Shown here piece after piece: positions 1 to 9,230 of a stretch of DNA of 64,000 nucleotides (the stretch's first letter is position 1; every line of letters begins with the position of its first letter). This stretch comes from an uncultured Coprococcus sp. GTDB lineage: Bacteria; Bacillota; Clostridia; Lachnospirales; Lachnospiraceae. Where the stretch lies: NCBI GenBank assembly GCA_934277375.1, contig CAKQTZ010000004.1, forward strand, positions 124,001 to 188,000, read 5' to 3'. The notes beneath the pieces are model-generated. The model was not told the origin of the DNA and searched no databases. It was given only the letters and a program-made list of their open reading frames with translations. Position numbers and translations under genes: made by a program.

Positions 1-1
1 T

Positions 2-166
2 CTCCTCGAGTATATTCGTTCCGGTGAGGATGAGACTGCGAGAAATCAGACCATGCTGGTGTTACAGGTTATGTATGTGGGAATGTATGATGCGGAGAAG
101 GATTTTTATGAGCAGTTTGATGCCAGGCTTGCGCACATCAGGAGCCTGCTGTGTATGGCGGAGTAG
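2..166 (+). CDS. C-terminal end of an unrecognised protein (cut by window edge)
   Basis: An open frame runs in from the left edge and gives 54 residues before a TAG at 164-166. The fragment is acidic and probably helical (it contains DAEKDFYEQF and ends CMAE). I do not recognise the family. It lies about 135 bp before hydE on the same strand, but the gap and a repeat fragment at 227-243 give no proof of co-transcription. The start and most of the gene are outside the window. Confidence 0.5.
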   Translation, partial: LLEYIRSGEDETARNQTMLVLQVMYVGMYDAEKDFYEQFDARLAHIRSLLCMAE

Positions 167-226
167 GATGAGAGTATTTGGATGGAACTTGGTTTACCAT
201 ATTTGGTGCGCTCCCGTTCATCTCGT

Positions 227-243
227 CCTGCAGCGGTACTAAG
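227..243. repeat. 17-bp copy of the core of the galK-galT repeat element
   Basis: The bases CCTGCAGCGGTACTAAG are identical to 36493-36509, inside the inverted-repeat element between galK and galT. About 18 bases to the left also align loosely (11 of 18 match, most differences being transitions). This suggests a decayed copy of the same mobile or intergenic element. The rest of the 167-302 gap shows no gene. Confidence 0.45.
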
Positions 244-302
244 ACTCACTGCGTATTGTGTCAGATTGGACATTCGACATTATTTATTTAGTAGGCAGGT
301 AT

Positions 303-1493
303 ATGGATCATATGGGAACAGTCAGAGAAATAATAGATAAGGCATTTGAATATGGACAGGGCAGAGGCGAGCTGCCGGGGGTTGATGAGCTGGCTGAAGT
401 TATAGCGGTGCTGTCAGCTTCGGAAAATGTCGCAGGAGAAACAAAAGTCTTACCGGCGGATAAATACGGGCGGAAGCCGGATGCAAAATATCAGAATGTG
501 AATAAGTCAGGTGATTCTCATGACCTTCAGGACGGCCTTAGTGACTTTGAGTATCTTAGAAGAACAGCTTATGATCTGGCCCATCAGAGGTTTGGCAACC
601 GTATATACATAAGAGGACTTATCGAATTTACGAACATTTGCAGGAACGATTGCTATTACTGCGGTATCAGAAAGAGCAACAGTCATGTTGACAGATACCG
701 CCTTAGCAAAGATCAGATACTTTCTTGTGCCGATGAAGGATATGTATTGGGATTCCGTACATTTGTGCTTCAGGGCGGCGAGGACGGAGGCTTTTCGGAC
801 GAGGATATAGCTGATATAGTGAGGTGTATTAAGGAGAAACATCCTGATTGTGCCGTCACACTGTCATTTGGTGAGCATCCGTATGAGACCTACAGGCTGT
901 GGCGGATGGCCGGGGCGGACAGATATCTTCTGAGGCATGAGACAGCAAACCGTGTTCACTATGAAAGGCTCCATCCGGATGAGATGAGCTATGACAACAG
1001 AGTCAGATGTCTATATGATCTTAAAAGTCTTGGGTATCAGGTGGGAAGCGGTTTCATGGTGGGATCGCCGTATCAGACGCCGGTGAATCTGGCCGAGGAT
1101 CTGCATTTTCTTGCGAAGCTGCAGCCGCAGATGATAGGAATCGGGCCGTATGTCCCACACAAGGAGACACCATTTGCAAAGATGGAGCAGGGAACGGTCA
1201 GACAGACGCTGGTTATGATAAGCCTGCTCAGACTTATGTTCCCGAAGGCACTCATACCATCCACTACATCACTTGGTACGATAGCGGCGGATGGTAGGGA
1301 GCGTGGTTTTATGCACGGCGCAAATGTGGTCATGCCGAACCTGTCTCCGGTGTCGGTACGAAAGAAATATGAGCTCTACGACAACAAGATATGCACGGGG
1401 GAGGAATCCGCACAGTGCCGCGGCTGCCTTGACAGACGCGCGGAGACCTTTGGATTCCAGATTGTTGTAGATAGAGGAGATTATATATCATAA
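303..1493 (+). CDS. hydE: [FeFe]-hydrogenase maturation radical SAM enzyme HydE
   Basis: HydE is a radical SAM enzyme needed with HydF and HydG to build the H-cluster of [FeFe] hydrogenase. The cluster motif CxxxCxxC is present as CRNDCYYC (Cys113, 117 and 120 from this start), directly after the family-typical IYIRGLIEFTNICR segment. The C-terminal half carries GIGPYVPHKETPF and STTSLGTI, as expected for HydE. I chose ATG 303 over the in-frame GTG at 258 because AGGCAGG precedes it and the GTG has no ribosome site. At 396 residues it is longer than the usual 345-350. The extra length is a hydrophilic insert at about residues 43-77. HydF and HydG are not in the window. Confidence 0.9.
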   Translation: MDHMGTVREIIDKAFEYGQGRGELPGVDELAEVIAVLSASENVAGETKVLPADKYGRKPDAKYQNVNKSGDSHDLQDGLSDFEYLRRTAYDLAHQRFGNRIYIRGLIEFTNICRNDCYYCGIRKSNSHVDRYRLSKDQILSCADEGYVLGFRTFVLQGGEDGGFSDEDIADIVRCIKEKHPDCAVTLSFGEHPYETYRLWRMAGADRYLLRHETANRVHYERLHPDEMSYDNRVRCLYDLKSLGYQVGSGFMVGSPYQTPVNLAEDLHFLAKLQPQMIGIGPYVPHKETPFAKMEQGTVRQTLVMISLLRLMFPKALIPSTTSLGTIAADGRERGFMHGANVVMPNLSPVSVRKKYELYDNKICTGEESAQCRGCLDRRAETFGFQIVVDRGDYIS

Positions 1494-1502
1494 GGAGGAC
1501 CC

Positions 1503-1532
1503 GCGGAAGCGTCTTTCATGCGTCTGCTCATT
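1503..1532 (+). repeat. Dispersed 30-bp motif after hydE
   Basis: The motif begins GCGGAAGCGTCTTTC and continues ATGCGTCTGCTCA. It closely matches 10679-10711, where the same motif again follows a stop codon directly. Both copies sit just 3' of a gene. They may be parts of a small intergenic repeat or processing site; this is inference. Confidence 0.35.
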
Positions 1533-1552
1533 TTACTCTCTTTTATTCTCTT

Positions 1553-2224
1553 TTATTCTCTCTCTTCTTTAATAAACATGAATAGGAAGCTCACGAACAG
1601 CAGGCAGCAGGAGAACCAGATAGTTCTCATGTCAAATATACGGATGAAGTGTCCACCCACAGCTGCGCCGATTCCGAACAGCAGGATGATTGCCCAGTAA
1701 CACAGGGATTTGAACAAGGTGTTCCTGTCCTTTGTCCTGAAGTACGCACACAGGGCATCGGTGCCGCTTCGGATATTTCCGATGCACATGGTGCTGGCAA
1801 ATGCGTAGCCATTGACCTTCCTGAATGCCTGAACCTGCATGGCACATGAAAATGAGACCATGGCATTTGCGAGAAGATTGAGCTTTATGGGAAGAAATCC
1901 CACGATAAGAAGTAGAATAATCTCACACAATACAACGATTTGTCTCCAATGAAACTGCTGCATATTCTGGAATTTCTGTTTTATACATTCGGCAGCAGCA
2001 ATCCCAAGCGCAAAGAACAATAGAGGAACTGCATAGTGTACACACATTCTCCAGTTTCGATCTACAAGGTTCTGACCTAGAAGGACTATGTTGCCCGTCT
2101 GTGCATTTGCAAATACCTTTCCTCTGAATATATATGTGTACGCGTCCTGCAGACCTCCCGATACGGACAGGAAGGCAGCGGTAATGAAAGATTCTGACAT
2201 TTGTCTATGTGGATAAAACTTCAT
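1553..2224 (-). CDS. DUF1275 (YoaK-type) membrane protein
   Basis: This 223-residue protein has about six hydrophobic segments. It opens with the DUF1275 hallmark: SESFITAAFLSVSGG, then DAYTYIFRGKVFANAQTGN. The middle holds MVSFSCAMQVQAFRKV and a GNIRSG motif, also typical. DUF1275 proteins are inner-membrane proteins of unknown biochemical role. The gene converges on hydE with a 59-bp gap containing a T/C-rich tract (tandem TCTTTTATTC) at 1540-1565. Its upstream side faces the palindromic repeat array at 2262-2370. I see no catalytic motif and assign no function beyond the family. Confidence 0.85.
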   Translation of the reverse strand: MKFYPHRQMSESFITAAFLSVSGGLQDAYTYIFRGKVFANAQTGNIVLLGQNLVDRNWRMCVHYAVPLLFFALGIAAAECIKQKFQNMQQFHWRQIVVLCEIILLLIVGFLPIKLNLLANAMVSFSCAMQVQAFRKVNGYAFASTMCIGNIRSGTDALCAYFRTKDRNTLFKSLCYWAIILLFGIGAAVGGHFIRIFDMRTIWFSCCLLFVSFLFMFIKEERE

Positions 2225-2261
2225 GGTTCATATACTCCTTGCTTGTAGATTTGACGTTTGA

Positions 2262-2370
2262 TGACATTTGGGGTCAGGCCCCGTTATGACATTTGGGGTC
2301 AGACCCCATTATGACATGGGGCCTGACCCCATTGATGGGACGGAGGTGCCAGACCCCATTTGGGATCAGG
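2262..2370. repeat. Array of GGGGTCAGACCCC-type palindromic units
   Basis: Units of the form TGACATTTGGGGTCAGGCCCC, TGACATTTGGGGTCAGACCCC and TGACATGGGGCCTGACCCC follow each other, then a diverged unit around GTGCCAGACCCC and TGGGATCAGG. Each unit is close to self-complementary and the last ones are inverted relative to the first. The array fills the DUF1275-ThrE gap and supplies the TGA stop of the ThrE gene. Units of this general look occur as dispersed repeats in many bacterial genomes (from memory). No transposase is nearby. Confidence 0.75.
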
Positions 2371-3733
2371 TGCAATATCTGAAGGTTCTGTCCGTCAGAA
2401 TCCTTGCAAATATCAGTCCCAGTGGCAGGGCTATGATGATCATGATGGCAGCCGCAAACCAGGATACGGCATCGGAAAGTGACATGATTCCAAAGTTGTA
2501 TATTGCACGGTACAGATAAAGTCCTGGAACCATGATGACTATGGATGGGACTGTCAGAGAGATTCGCGGATAACCGTTGGTGCTTTTGATGAATGAAGCG
2601 AGCAGTCCGGCCGTGAGGGCTCCGGCAAATGCGGCGGCAGCTGCGGGGATGCTGGCAAGATCTACAAGTTCAAGACGGAGAGTGTTGGCTATGGCACCGA
2701 TGGCAGCGGCTGTGGCTGCCATGTGCACGGAGCTGTTGAACATGATCGAGAATCCGAACACACCGCAGAAACTGGCAATCAATCTGAACACCAGATGAAG
2801 ACTGGGTGCTATGTCGAGTGCCGCAAAATCCTGTGGGTGGAGCCTCAGCAGAAGCGCCATGATCCATGCGAACATCGTTGCAACAAGCACGATGATGATG
2901 GAGTATGTAAGCCTCTCAAGTCCAGACCTCAGATCCAGCTTTGCAAGGTCGATGCCACTTGTGATGAATGGGAATCCCGGTATGATGAACAGCATTGAGC
3001 AGATATATCCGGCTTCGTGGAAGGCGGGAATATGGAATGCCAGCTCGGCGACATTTAGCAGCAGTGCATACACAAGGCATGCGGCTGACACGGATACTGC
3101 TATGTTCATATATAAAGTAAAATGGTGTTTGATAAGCTTTGTCCTTATAAGATTGCCGATTCCTGCTGCGACAAATGCCAGTACCATCTCTATCGGTCCG
3201 CCACCTAGAAGAAATGTGAAGGCACAGCAGGCGAGGGCAGATGCAAGACCAAGACGTAGAGGAGAGTACAGTGCATGGATCTTCTCGATCTCATCAAGTC
3301 TCTGGTGGATTTCCTCGCCGGTCAGATGAGCCTCTTCATTTGGAAAGTTGTCAACGAACTGCTCCATTCTGTATAGCTTTGAGGTGTTCACTCCTGTGCT
3401 GGCGATACACAGAGACTGTGATACGCAGTCATGACCGTCAAAGCAGTTGAATTCTATGGACATGAGTCCGACATCAACGGTACATGTGACGCCCAGTTCC
3501 TTGGAAAGTCTATTCATGGAAGTACGGACACGCCATGCACCTGTTCCACATGAAAGCATGATAAGTCCAACTCTGCCTATGACAGAAGCTTTTTCGATAA
3601 GTCCTGCTTTGCATATGAGTACATTACTGTCGGCGCTGGCATAGTCGTGCCATGGGATCTCCATGTGATTTTTCTCCATAATGTCTATGTATGATTCCTC
3701 ATTTGTGGTTTTAACATTCTTACTTTTCCGCAT
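2366..3733 (-). CDS. Threonine/serine exporter, ThrE family (two-domain form)
   Basis: ThrE-family proteins export threonine and serine across the inner membrane. This 455-residue form carries both family halves in one chain: an N-terminal DUF1212-like half with the soluble segment KAGLIEKASVIGRVGLIMLSCGTGAWRV, then a ThrE_2-like half with FIIPGFPFITSGIDLAKLDL and a run of hydrophobic helices to the end. About ten membrane segments are visible. The start at 3733 has GAGG nine bases upstream and overlaps the upstream gene by 14 bp; the longer start at 3760 lacks such a site. The two overlapping genes are probably one operon. The stop codon lies inside the palindromic repeat array, so a repeat insertion may have redefined the C-terminus (FRYCT). 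Confidence 0.85.
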   Translation of the reverse strand: MRKSKNVKTTNEESYIDIMEKNHMEIPWHDYASADSNVLICKAGLIEKASVIGRVGLIMLSCGTGAWRVRTSMNRLSKELGVTCTVDVGLMSIEFNCFDGHDCVSQSLCIASTGVNTSKLYRMEQFVDNFPNEEAHLTGEEIHQRLDEIEKIHALYSPLRLGLASALACCAFTFLLGGGPIEMVLAFVAAGIGNLIRTKLIKHHFTLYMNIAVSVSAACLVYALLLNVAELAFHIPAFHEAGYICSMLFIIPGFPFITSGIDLAKLDLRSGLERLTYSIIIVLVATMFAWIMALLLRLHPQDFAALDIAPSLHLVFRLIASFCGVFGFSIMFNSSVHMAATAAAIGAIANTLRLELVDLASIPAAAAAFAGALTAGLLASFIKSTNGYPRISLTVPSIVIMVPGLYLYRAIYNFGIMSLSDAVSWFAAAIMIIIALPLGLIFARILTDRTFRYCT

Positions 3734-4481
3734 ATATGATCGCCTCGGCTTTCGCAACATGTCTTTCCAGGTTCTTCATAAGCAGTGAATCCGGCAGGAA
3801 TATTCCAAGTTCGTCATACTTTTTCCCTTGTTTGTCCAGGGTATCCTGACCATAGAATACAAATGCCATAGGAAGATTTTTCTCCAGTTCAACCATGATA
3901 TCCCACGCGGCGCAGTATGCCTCTGCCTCAGTCTCCTTGAGCTTTACAGTGTCTGGCAGCTCCCTGATGAGCAGGACTCCGGTGCACTCTTCAAGGATCT
4001 TCTGTCCGACTTCCATGTTGTCTGAAGTGTATTCATGGCTGTATCTGTACGCTTTTGCCAGATACATATTCTCATTGTGAGTCATATGTGTGTAAATATC
4101 ATGAAAATGCTGATAGTCCTTTTCTCTTACAGAATTTCTGAATTCCGGCAGCAGTTCGCCGTGTTCGCCCGTCATGATGACAGGATTGGTCTTGCCATCG
4201 GCGTTGAATCGGTATGGGATAAGATAGGAATTTCTTAGAAGATCGAACATGGTGTTGTTGCAGATGGACATGAGGAAAGCCGACATATCCCTGTCCAGAT
4301 ATGCGGTGAGCAGGGATTTTGCAAACTCTTCTGGTGAAAGATCGCAGTCGAAGTCATCATTGCAGAACAGATAATTACAGAATGTGTCCATAAGCTTTTC
4401 ACATGCCCAGGGATCCCTGAGTATCTTTTCAAATAATATTTCGGATTTTTCTTCCCTTGGGAAAATAGTCTTTTCTTCCAT
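3720..4481 (-). CDS. Unrecognised soluble protein upstream of the ThrE exporter
   Basis: This is a 253-residue acidic protein with no signal peptide or membrane segment. I do not recognise the family. Aromatic- and Cys-containing stretches such as FCNYLFCNDDFDCD lie near residue 40. The C-terminal half contains KLKETEAEAYCAAWDIMVEL. The start at 4481 (MEEKTIFP) has AAAGG twelve bases upstream; the alternative ATG at 4493 abuts that site with no spacer. It overlaps the exporter gene by 14 bp, so co-expression and a linked role (a cytosolic partner or regulator) are likely but unproven. It is divergent from the LysR gene at 4649. Confidence 0.7.
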   Translation of the reverse strand: MEEKTIFPREEKSEILFEKILRDPWACEKLMDTFCNYLFCNDDFDCDLSPEEFAKSLLTAYLDRDMSAFLMSICNNTMFDLLRNSYLIPYRFNADGKTNPVIMTGEHGELLPEFRNSVREKDYQHFHDIYTHMTHNENMYLAKAYRYSHEYTSDNMEVGQKILEECTGVLLIRELPDTVKLKETEAEAYCAAWDIMVELEKNLPMAFVFYGQDTLDKQGKKYDELGIFLPDSLLMKNLERHVAKAEAIIYAEK

Positions 4482-4568
4482 GTATATGCGCATCCTTTCA
4501 TATGATAAATGTTGTATTGTCTTTTTAATCTGGTTAGATTATACTATCGGGGTAGCGATAAGTGAAAA

Positions 4569-4583
4569 TCATAATTGATATGA
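4569..4583. promoter_or_regulatory. LysR-type dyad in the divergent intergenic region
   Basis: TCATA-N5-TATGA is a perfect interrupted dyad of the T-N11-A type bound by LysR regulators. It lies between the LysR gene at 4649 and the divergent unknown/ThrE pair, so it could serve autoregulation and control of the exporter operon. Seen directly; the binding role is inference. Confidence 0.4.
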
Positions 4584-4648
4584 CTGCGATAATAAAATGA
4601 TATGCCAGGGGTTGCTGCATAATGAATAATTTTACGGGAGGATAATTT

Positions 4649-5539
4649 ATGAACGTTAATTTCGAATATTATAAGATCTTTTATTATGTTGCGAGATATC
4701 ATAACTTCACCAAGGCGGCAAAGGTTCTCGGCAACAGCCAGCCAAATGTAACCAGGGCTATGAACTGTCTGGAACAGCAGCTTGGAAGAATACTTTTCGT
4801 CAGGACGAACAGGGGAGTGCAGCTCACGAGGGACGGGGAACAGCTTTATTCATATGTGGAGGCTGCCATGTCACAGCTCCTGACAGCGGAGGATGAGCTT
4901 GTGGATGGAGAGAATCTGACTCATGGAAGTATAGCGATAGGAGTCAGTGAGACTGCTCTTAACATTTATCTGTTGGACAGACTCCGAGCATTTCACATGG
5001 CATACCCAGGTATAAATCTCAAGATATATAATCATTCTACACCCCAGGCGGTGGAGGAAGTGAAGAATGGCAGCATAGATTTTGCGGTGGTTACGACTCC
5101 GGCCGATGTAGAATCTCCACTAAAGAAGATTATGCTGCAGTCTTATCACGAGATACTTATCGGGGGAACTACATTTTCCTCGCTCAGAAAGCAGAAATTG
5201 TCCATAGCGGATATAAGGAACTATCCTATGATCTGTCTTGGCAGGGAGACCATGACGTTCAGATTTTACGACAGCATATTCAGGGAACATGGCGTGGAGC
5301 TTGCGCCGGACACGGAGGCGGCGACCACGGACCAGATACTGCCGCTTGTGAAGTGTGAGCTTGGTCTTGCGTTTATACCTGAACCTATGGCGAGGGAAGC
5401 CGTGAAGAACAAAGAGGTTGTAAAGCTTTTACTCGAGGAGAAGATTCCGGACAGGAACGTATGTCTTGTGTATGACTGTCTTCATCCACTGAATGAGGCG
5501 GCAAAGCAGTTTAAGAAAATAATTGTAGAAAGCAGGTGA
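4649..5539 (+). CDS. LysR-family transcriptional regulator
   Basis: This 296-residue regulator has the standard LysR layout: an N-terminal winged helix-turn-helix (residues about 5-65, with NFTKAAKVLGNSQPNVTRAMN), a linker helix, then a periplasmic-binding-like effector domain (about 90-290). GGGAGG stands eight bases before the ATG. It is divergent from the unknown/ThrE operon, with a LysR-type dyad between them, so an amino-acid-responsive control of export is plausible. The gene ends four bases before the next LysR gene, so the two are co-transcribed. The effector is unknown. Confidence 0.9.
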   Translation: MNVNFEYYKIFYYVARYHNFTKAAKVLGNSQPNVTRAMNCLEQQLGRILFVRTNRGVQLTRDGEQLYSYVEAAMSQLLTAEDELVDGENLTHGSIAIGVSETALNIYLLDRLRAFHMAYPGINLKIYNHSTPQAVEEVKNGSIDFAVVTTPADVESPLKKIMLQSYHEILIGGTTFSSLRKQKLSIADIRNYPMICLGRETMTFRFYDSIFREHGVELAPDTEAATTDQILPLVKCELGLAFIPEPMAREAVKNKEVVKLLLEEKIPDRNVCLVYDCLHPLNEAAKQFKKIIVESR

Positions 5540-5543
5540 GATC

Positions 5544-6689
5544 ATGACACTTCAGCAGCTTAGATATGTGGTGATGGTTGCGGATACGGGTACGATCACC
5601 GAGGCGGCAAACAGATTGTATATATCCCAGCCCAGCCTGACAAATGCCATCCATGAGCTGGAAAAAGAGATGGGGATAAATATATTTAACAGATCGAATA
5701 AGGGAATAAGTCCGTCCATTGAGGGCGAGGTTTTCCTCGGCTATGCCAGACAGGTGCTTGAACAGGCGAAGGTCCTTGAGGATAAATACAAGGGGGACGA
5801 TGGCGGCAAGAAGAGTTTCTGTGTGTCCACCCAGCACTATTCATTTGCTGTAAATGCATTTGTCGATCTTATAAAGAGATATGGTCAGGACGAGTATGAT
5901 TTCAGCATAAGGGAGACACAGACCTACGAGATCATAGAGGATGTCGCCAGGATGAGAAGTGAGATCGGAATATTGTTTATGAATGACTTCAACGAGAAGG
6001 TGCTGAACAAGATCCTCAGAGCAAATGATCTGGAATTTCATGAGCTGTTTGTGGCAAAGCCCCACGTGTTCATAAGCAGAAAGCATCCGCTGACGAAGAA
6101 CGATATTATAACAAATGAAGAGCTTGAGGCGTATCCATACCTGTCATTTGAGCAGGGAGAGCACAATTCTTTTTATTTCTCGGAGGAAATTTTCTCCACG
6201 ACGGAGAGAAAGAAGAATATAAGAGTCAGGGACAGAGCGACACTGTTCAATCTGCTCATAGGTCTGAACGGATATACGGTGTGCAGCGGAGTCATAGATG
6301 AAAAGCTGAACGGCAAGGATATAATCTCGGTGCCGCTGGCGGATGAGAGCGATATGAGGATAGGGTATATCGTCCACAGGAAAGCAATCCTCAGCAGACT
6401 TGGAAACACTTACCTCGGTGCGCTGGCGAACTATCTCACGGCTGGGGATACAAAGAGTGGCGATCGCACTGTACCGACGGCGGAAGAGGCTGGTTTGGCG
6501 TATTGTGACGAACCGGAAGATGATGGTACGGCGTATTGTGACGAGCCGGAAGATTCAGTAAAAACCCCTCAGAGGAAGCTTCAGCACAGGGGACGCTTCA
6601 ACGAGATGAGGGATGACGGAGAGCCTGCATGCGGAGACGTGACGGAGAAGGCGGCGGAACATATGAGAAGGGTAAAGCGGGATCAGTAG
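5544..6689 (+). CDS. LysR-family regulator with acidic repeat tail
   Basis: Residues 1-65 form the LysR winged helix-turn-helix (TITEAANRLYISQPSLTNAI) and 90-295 the effector-binding domain. The protein is 381 residues, about 80 longer than usual. The extra C-terminal tail is charged and contains a duplicated segment AYCDEPED, encoded by a 33-bp direct repeat (copies begin at 6497 and 6530). Its position 265 bp before metE on the same strand, with a promoter and inverted repeat in the gap, makes it a candidate regulator of methionine synthesis; that is inference. It starts four bases after the preceding LysR gene. Confidence 0.88.
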   Translation: MTLQQLRYVVMVADTGTITEAANRLYISQPSLTNAIHELEKEMGINIFNRSNKGISPSIEGEVFLGYARQVLEQAKVLEDKYKGDDGGKKSFCVSTQHYSFAVNAFVDLIKRYGQDEYDFSIRETQTYEIIEDVARMRSEIGILFMNDFNEKVLNKILRANDLEFHELFVAKPHVFISRKHPLTKNDIITNEELEAYPYLSFEQGEHNSFYFSEEIFSTTERKKNIRVRDRATLFNLLIGLNGYTVCSGVIDEKLNGKDIISVPLADESDMRIGYIVHRKAILSRLGNTYLGALANYLTAGDTKSGDRTVPTAEEAGLAYCDEPEDDGTAYCDEPEDSVKTPQRKLQHRGRFNEMRDDGEPACGDVTEKAAEHMRRVKRDQ

Positions 6690-6816
6690 AGAGATGCGTG
6701 AAGATGGCAGGGATGATATTCTGGCTTATGGAATAGCATTCTGCAGGAAAAGGTGTATGGTGGTATGTGAACGTCTGTAGGGGAATGTACGATACAGATA
6801 TGTGTTTTTCGTTGAT

Positions 6817-6882
6817 TTGACATAGAATATAAGATGTAAATATAGCGTGGATATAGCATAAAACTATATTTACGCTATATTT
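6817..6882 (+). promoter_or_regulatory. metE promoter with an overlapping inverted repeat
   Basis: TTGACA (6817-6822), an 18-base spacer and TATAGC (6841-6846) form a plausible sigma-70 promoter. The -10 is inside an 11-bp perfect inverted repeat, AAATATAGCGT (6838-6848) and ACGCTATATTT (6872-6882). With two G-U pairs the repeat could fold as a 19-bp stem with a 7-base loop, so it may be an operator or an RNA hairpin. No SAM riboswitch or T-box consensus was found in the 6690-6953 gap. Confidence 0.5.
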
Positions 6883-6953
6883 TTATGTATTATACAAGTG
6901 AGGGATGTCTTTATATAATGTATAGCAGACGCATGAAATTACAGGAGGATATG

Positions 6954-9218
6954 ATGAAGACATCGGTTATAGGATTTCCAAGGGTTGGAACATTAAGAGA
7001 GTTAAAATTTGCATCTGAAAAATATTTCAGACATGAGATAACGGCGCAGGAGCTTACAGGAATTGCAGCTGATCTCAGACACAGACACTGGGTGACACAG
7101 GTGGCAGCAGGAATAGATTTTATTCCAAGCAACGACTTTTCATTTTATGATATCGTGCTTGACACAGCCGTTCTTCTCGGAATCGTGCCAAAGAGATACA
7201 GAGAGCTTAATGTCTCAAAGCTCGACATATATTTCGCCATGGCAAGGGGCTATCAGGGAGAATCAGGAGATGTAAAAGCGCTTGCTATGAAGAAGTGGTT
7301 CAACACGAATTATCACTATATAGTTCCGGAGATAGAGGATGACACAGTGATAAGCTTAGACAGCGAGAAGCTTATAGGTGAATATGAGGAGGCCAAGGAG
7401 CTTGGGATCAAGACAAAACCTGTGGTGACAGGACCGTACACAATGCTTAAGCTCTGCAGATATGTGGGGACTAAGAATGCAGATGACTTTGCAGATGATG
7501 TGGCAGATGCCTACAGACAACTCATCGCCAAGTGCGCCGATAAGAATGTGGAGTGGCTGCAGTTTGATGAGCCGTCACTGGTGAGGGATATGGACGCTGA
7601 GGATAAGGCGCTTTTCCACAGGGTGTATGACAGGGTATTTGCAGATCGTGCAGACTGTAAGATACTTCTCCAGACATACTTCGGCGATGTGAGGGATGTG
7701 TATGAGGATATCATAAATATGCCATTTGCCGGTATAGGCCTTGACTTTATAGAGGGCAGACAGACCGGTGAGCTCATAGACAGATACGGCTTCCCTGAGG
7801 ATAAGGTACTTTTTGCCGGACTGGTAAATGGTAAAAATATCTGGAGAAATCACTATGACAAGACACTCAAGATAGTAGGGCAGCTCCGCGATAAGAAGAT
7901 AAATGTGGTTCTGTCCACATCCTGCTCACTTCTCCATGTGCCATACACACTTAAGCACGAGACAAAGCTGTCACAGGACTATCTGAAGTTCTTTGCATTT
8001 GCGGAGGAGAAGCTTATTGAACTCTCAGAGCTTGCGGCACTTGCCGAGAGTTATAACTATACAGAGCTTGAGGCATACCACAGGAATCAGGAGTTATTTG
8101 CGGGAACAAGAGATTGCAACAGCGACGAGGTGAGACAGAGACTTGCGGCAGTGACGGAGGAGGACTATGTAAGACTTCCGAAGAGAAGCGAGAGGCAGGC
8201 ACTTCAGAAGAAGGAATTTGGACTTCCTGAGCTTCCGACAACCACTATAGGTTCATTTCCGCAGACTAAGGATGTGAAGTCACAGAGGGCACAGCTCAGA
8301 AAGGGAGAGATATCTGAGCAGGAGTATGTGGACTTTGTAAAGGGTAAGATAAAGGAATGTGTAAAGTGGCAGGAGGACATCGGGCTGGATGTGCTTGTGC
8401 ATGGCGAGTATGAGCGAAATGATATGGTTGAATATTTCGGCGAGTCTCTTGGTGGTTTCCTGTTCACTGAGAAAGCGTGGGTGCAGTCATACGGAACGAG
8501 ATGCGTGAAGCCGCCTGTGATATGGGGGGACGTATACCGCAAAAAGCCGATCACGGTTGACTGGTCTGTATATGCGCAGTCACTCACAGACAAGATCATG
8601 AAGGGAATGTTGACCGGTCCTGTGACGATACTCAACTGGTCGTTCCCAAGAGAGGATATATCGATCAAGGAATCTATATCACAGATAGCGCTTGCGATCA
8701 GAGATGAGGTGCTGGATCTGGAAGCGCATGGAATAAGGATGATACAGATAGATGAGGCTGCACTCAGAGAGAAGCTTCCGCTCAGAAAATCCGACTGGTA
8801 TGCGGAGTACCTTGATTTTGCTATACCTGCATTCCGCCTGACACACAGCGGAGTGAAGGCTGAGACACAGATACACACACATATGTGCTACAGTGAATTT
8901 ACAGATATCATACCAGCCATAGATGACATGGACGCAGATGTCATCACATTTGAGGCGTCAAGGTCTGATCTGCAGATCCTGGATTCTCTCAGGGAGAACA
9001 ACTTCGAGACAGAGGTGGGACCTGGAGTGTATGACATTCATTCTCCGAGAGTTCCATCGGTGGCAGAGATCGTGAAAGCGGTAAATGTCATGCTCACAAA
9101 GATCGACAGAGACAAGCTCTGGATCAATCCGGATTGCGGTCTTAAAACGAGAGGCGTGCCTGAGACTGATGCCAGCCTCGGAAACATGGTTGAGGCTGCC
9201 AGACAGGTGAGAAAATAA
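6954..9218 (+). CDS. metE: Cobalamin-independent methionine synthase MetE
   Basis: MetE transfers the methyl group of 5-methyltetrahydropteroyl-polyglutamate to homocysteine, the last step of methionine synthesis, in the cytoplasm. The 754-residue length fits the family. The zinc and homocysteine site is intact: HTHMC gives His643 and Cys645, and [10 protein letters not shown] gives Cys728. The N-terminal folate domain opens with SVIGFPRVG and the second barrel has [20 protein letters not shown] chose ATG 6954 because AGGAGG is five bases upstream; it is also where homologues begin. A longer frame from 6885 is untranslated leader. Regulation may run through the LysR gene upstream and the inverted repeat at the promoter. 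Confidence 0.97.
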   Translation: MKTSVIGFPRVGTLRELKFASEKYFRHEITAQELTGIAADLRHRHWVTQVAAGIDFIPSNDFSFYDIVLDTAVLLGIVPKRYRELNVSKLDIYFAMARGYQGESGDVKALAMKKWFNTNYHYIVPEIEDDTVISLDSEKLIGEYEEAKELGIKTKPVVTGPYTMLKLCRYVGTKNADDFADDVADAYRQLIAKCADKNVEWLQFDEPSLVRDMDAEDKALFHRVYDRVFADRADCKILLQTYFGDVRDVYEDIINMPFAGIGLDFIEGRQTGELIDRYGFPEDKVLFAGLVNGKNIWRNHYDKTLKIVGQLRDKKINVVLSTSCSLLHVPYTLKHETKLSQDYLKFFAFAEEKLIELSELAALAESYNYTELEAYHRNQELFAGTRDCNSDEVRQRLAAVTEEDYVRLPKRSERQALQKKEFGLPELPTTTIGSFPQTKDVKSQRAQLRKGEISEQEYVDFVKGKIKECVKWQEDIGLDVLVHGEYERNDMVEYFGESLGGFLFTEKAWVQSYGTRCVKPPVIWGDVYRKKPITVDWSVYAQSLTDKIMKGMLTGPVTILNWSFPREDISIKESISQIALAIRDEVLDLEAHGIRMIQIDEAALREKLPLRKSDWYAEYLDFAIPAFRLTHSGVKAETQIHTHMCYSEFTDIIPAIDDMDADVITFEASRSDLQILDSLRENNFETEVGPGVYDIHSPRVPSVAEIVKAVNVMLTKIDRDKLWINPDCGLKTRGVPETDASLGNMVEAARQVRK

Positions 9219-9230
9219 TATATAAAATGA

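Noticed and set aside
6690..6953. SAM riboswitch or T-box upstream of metE
   Set aside because: No conserved SAM-I core or T-box sequence found; only a promoter with an inverted repeat.
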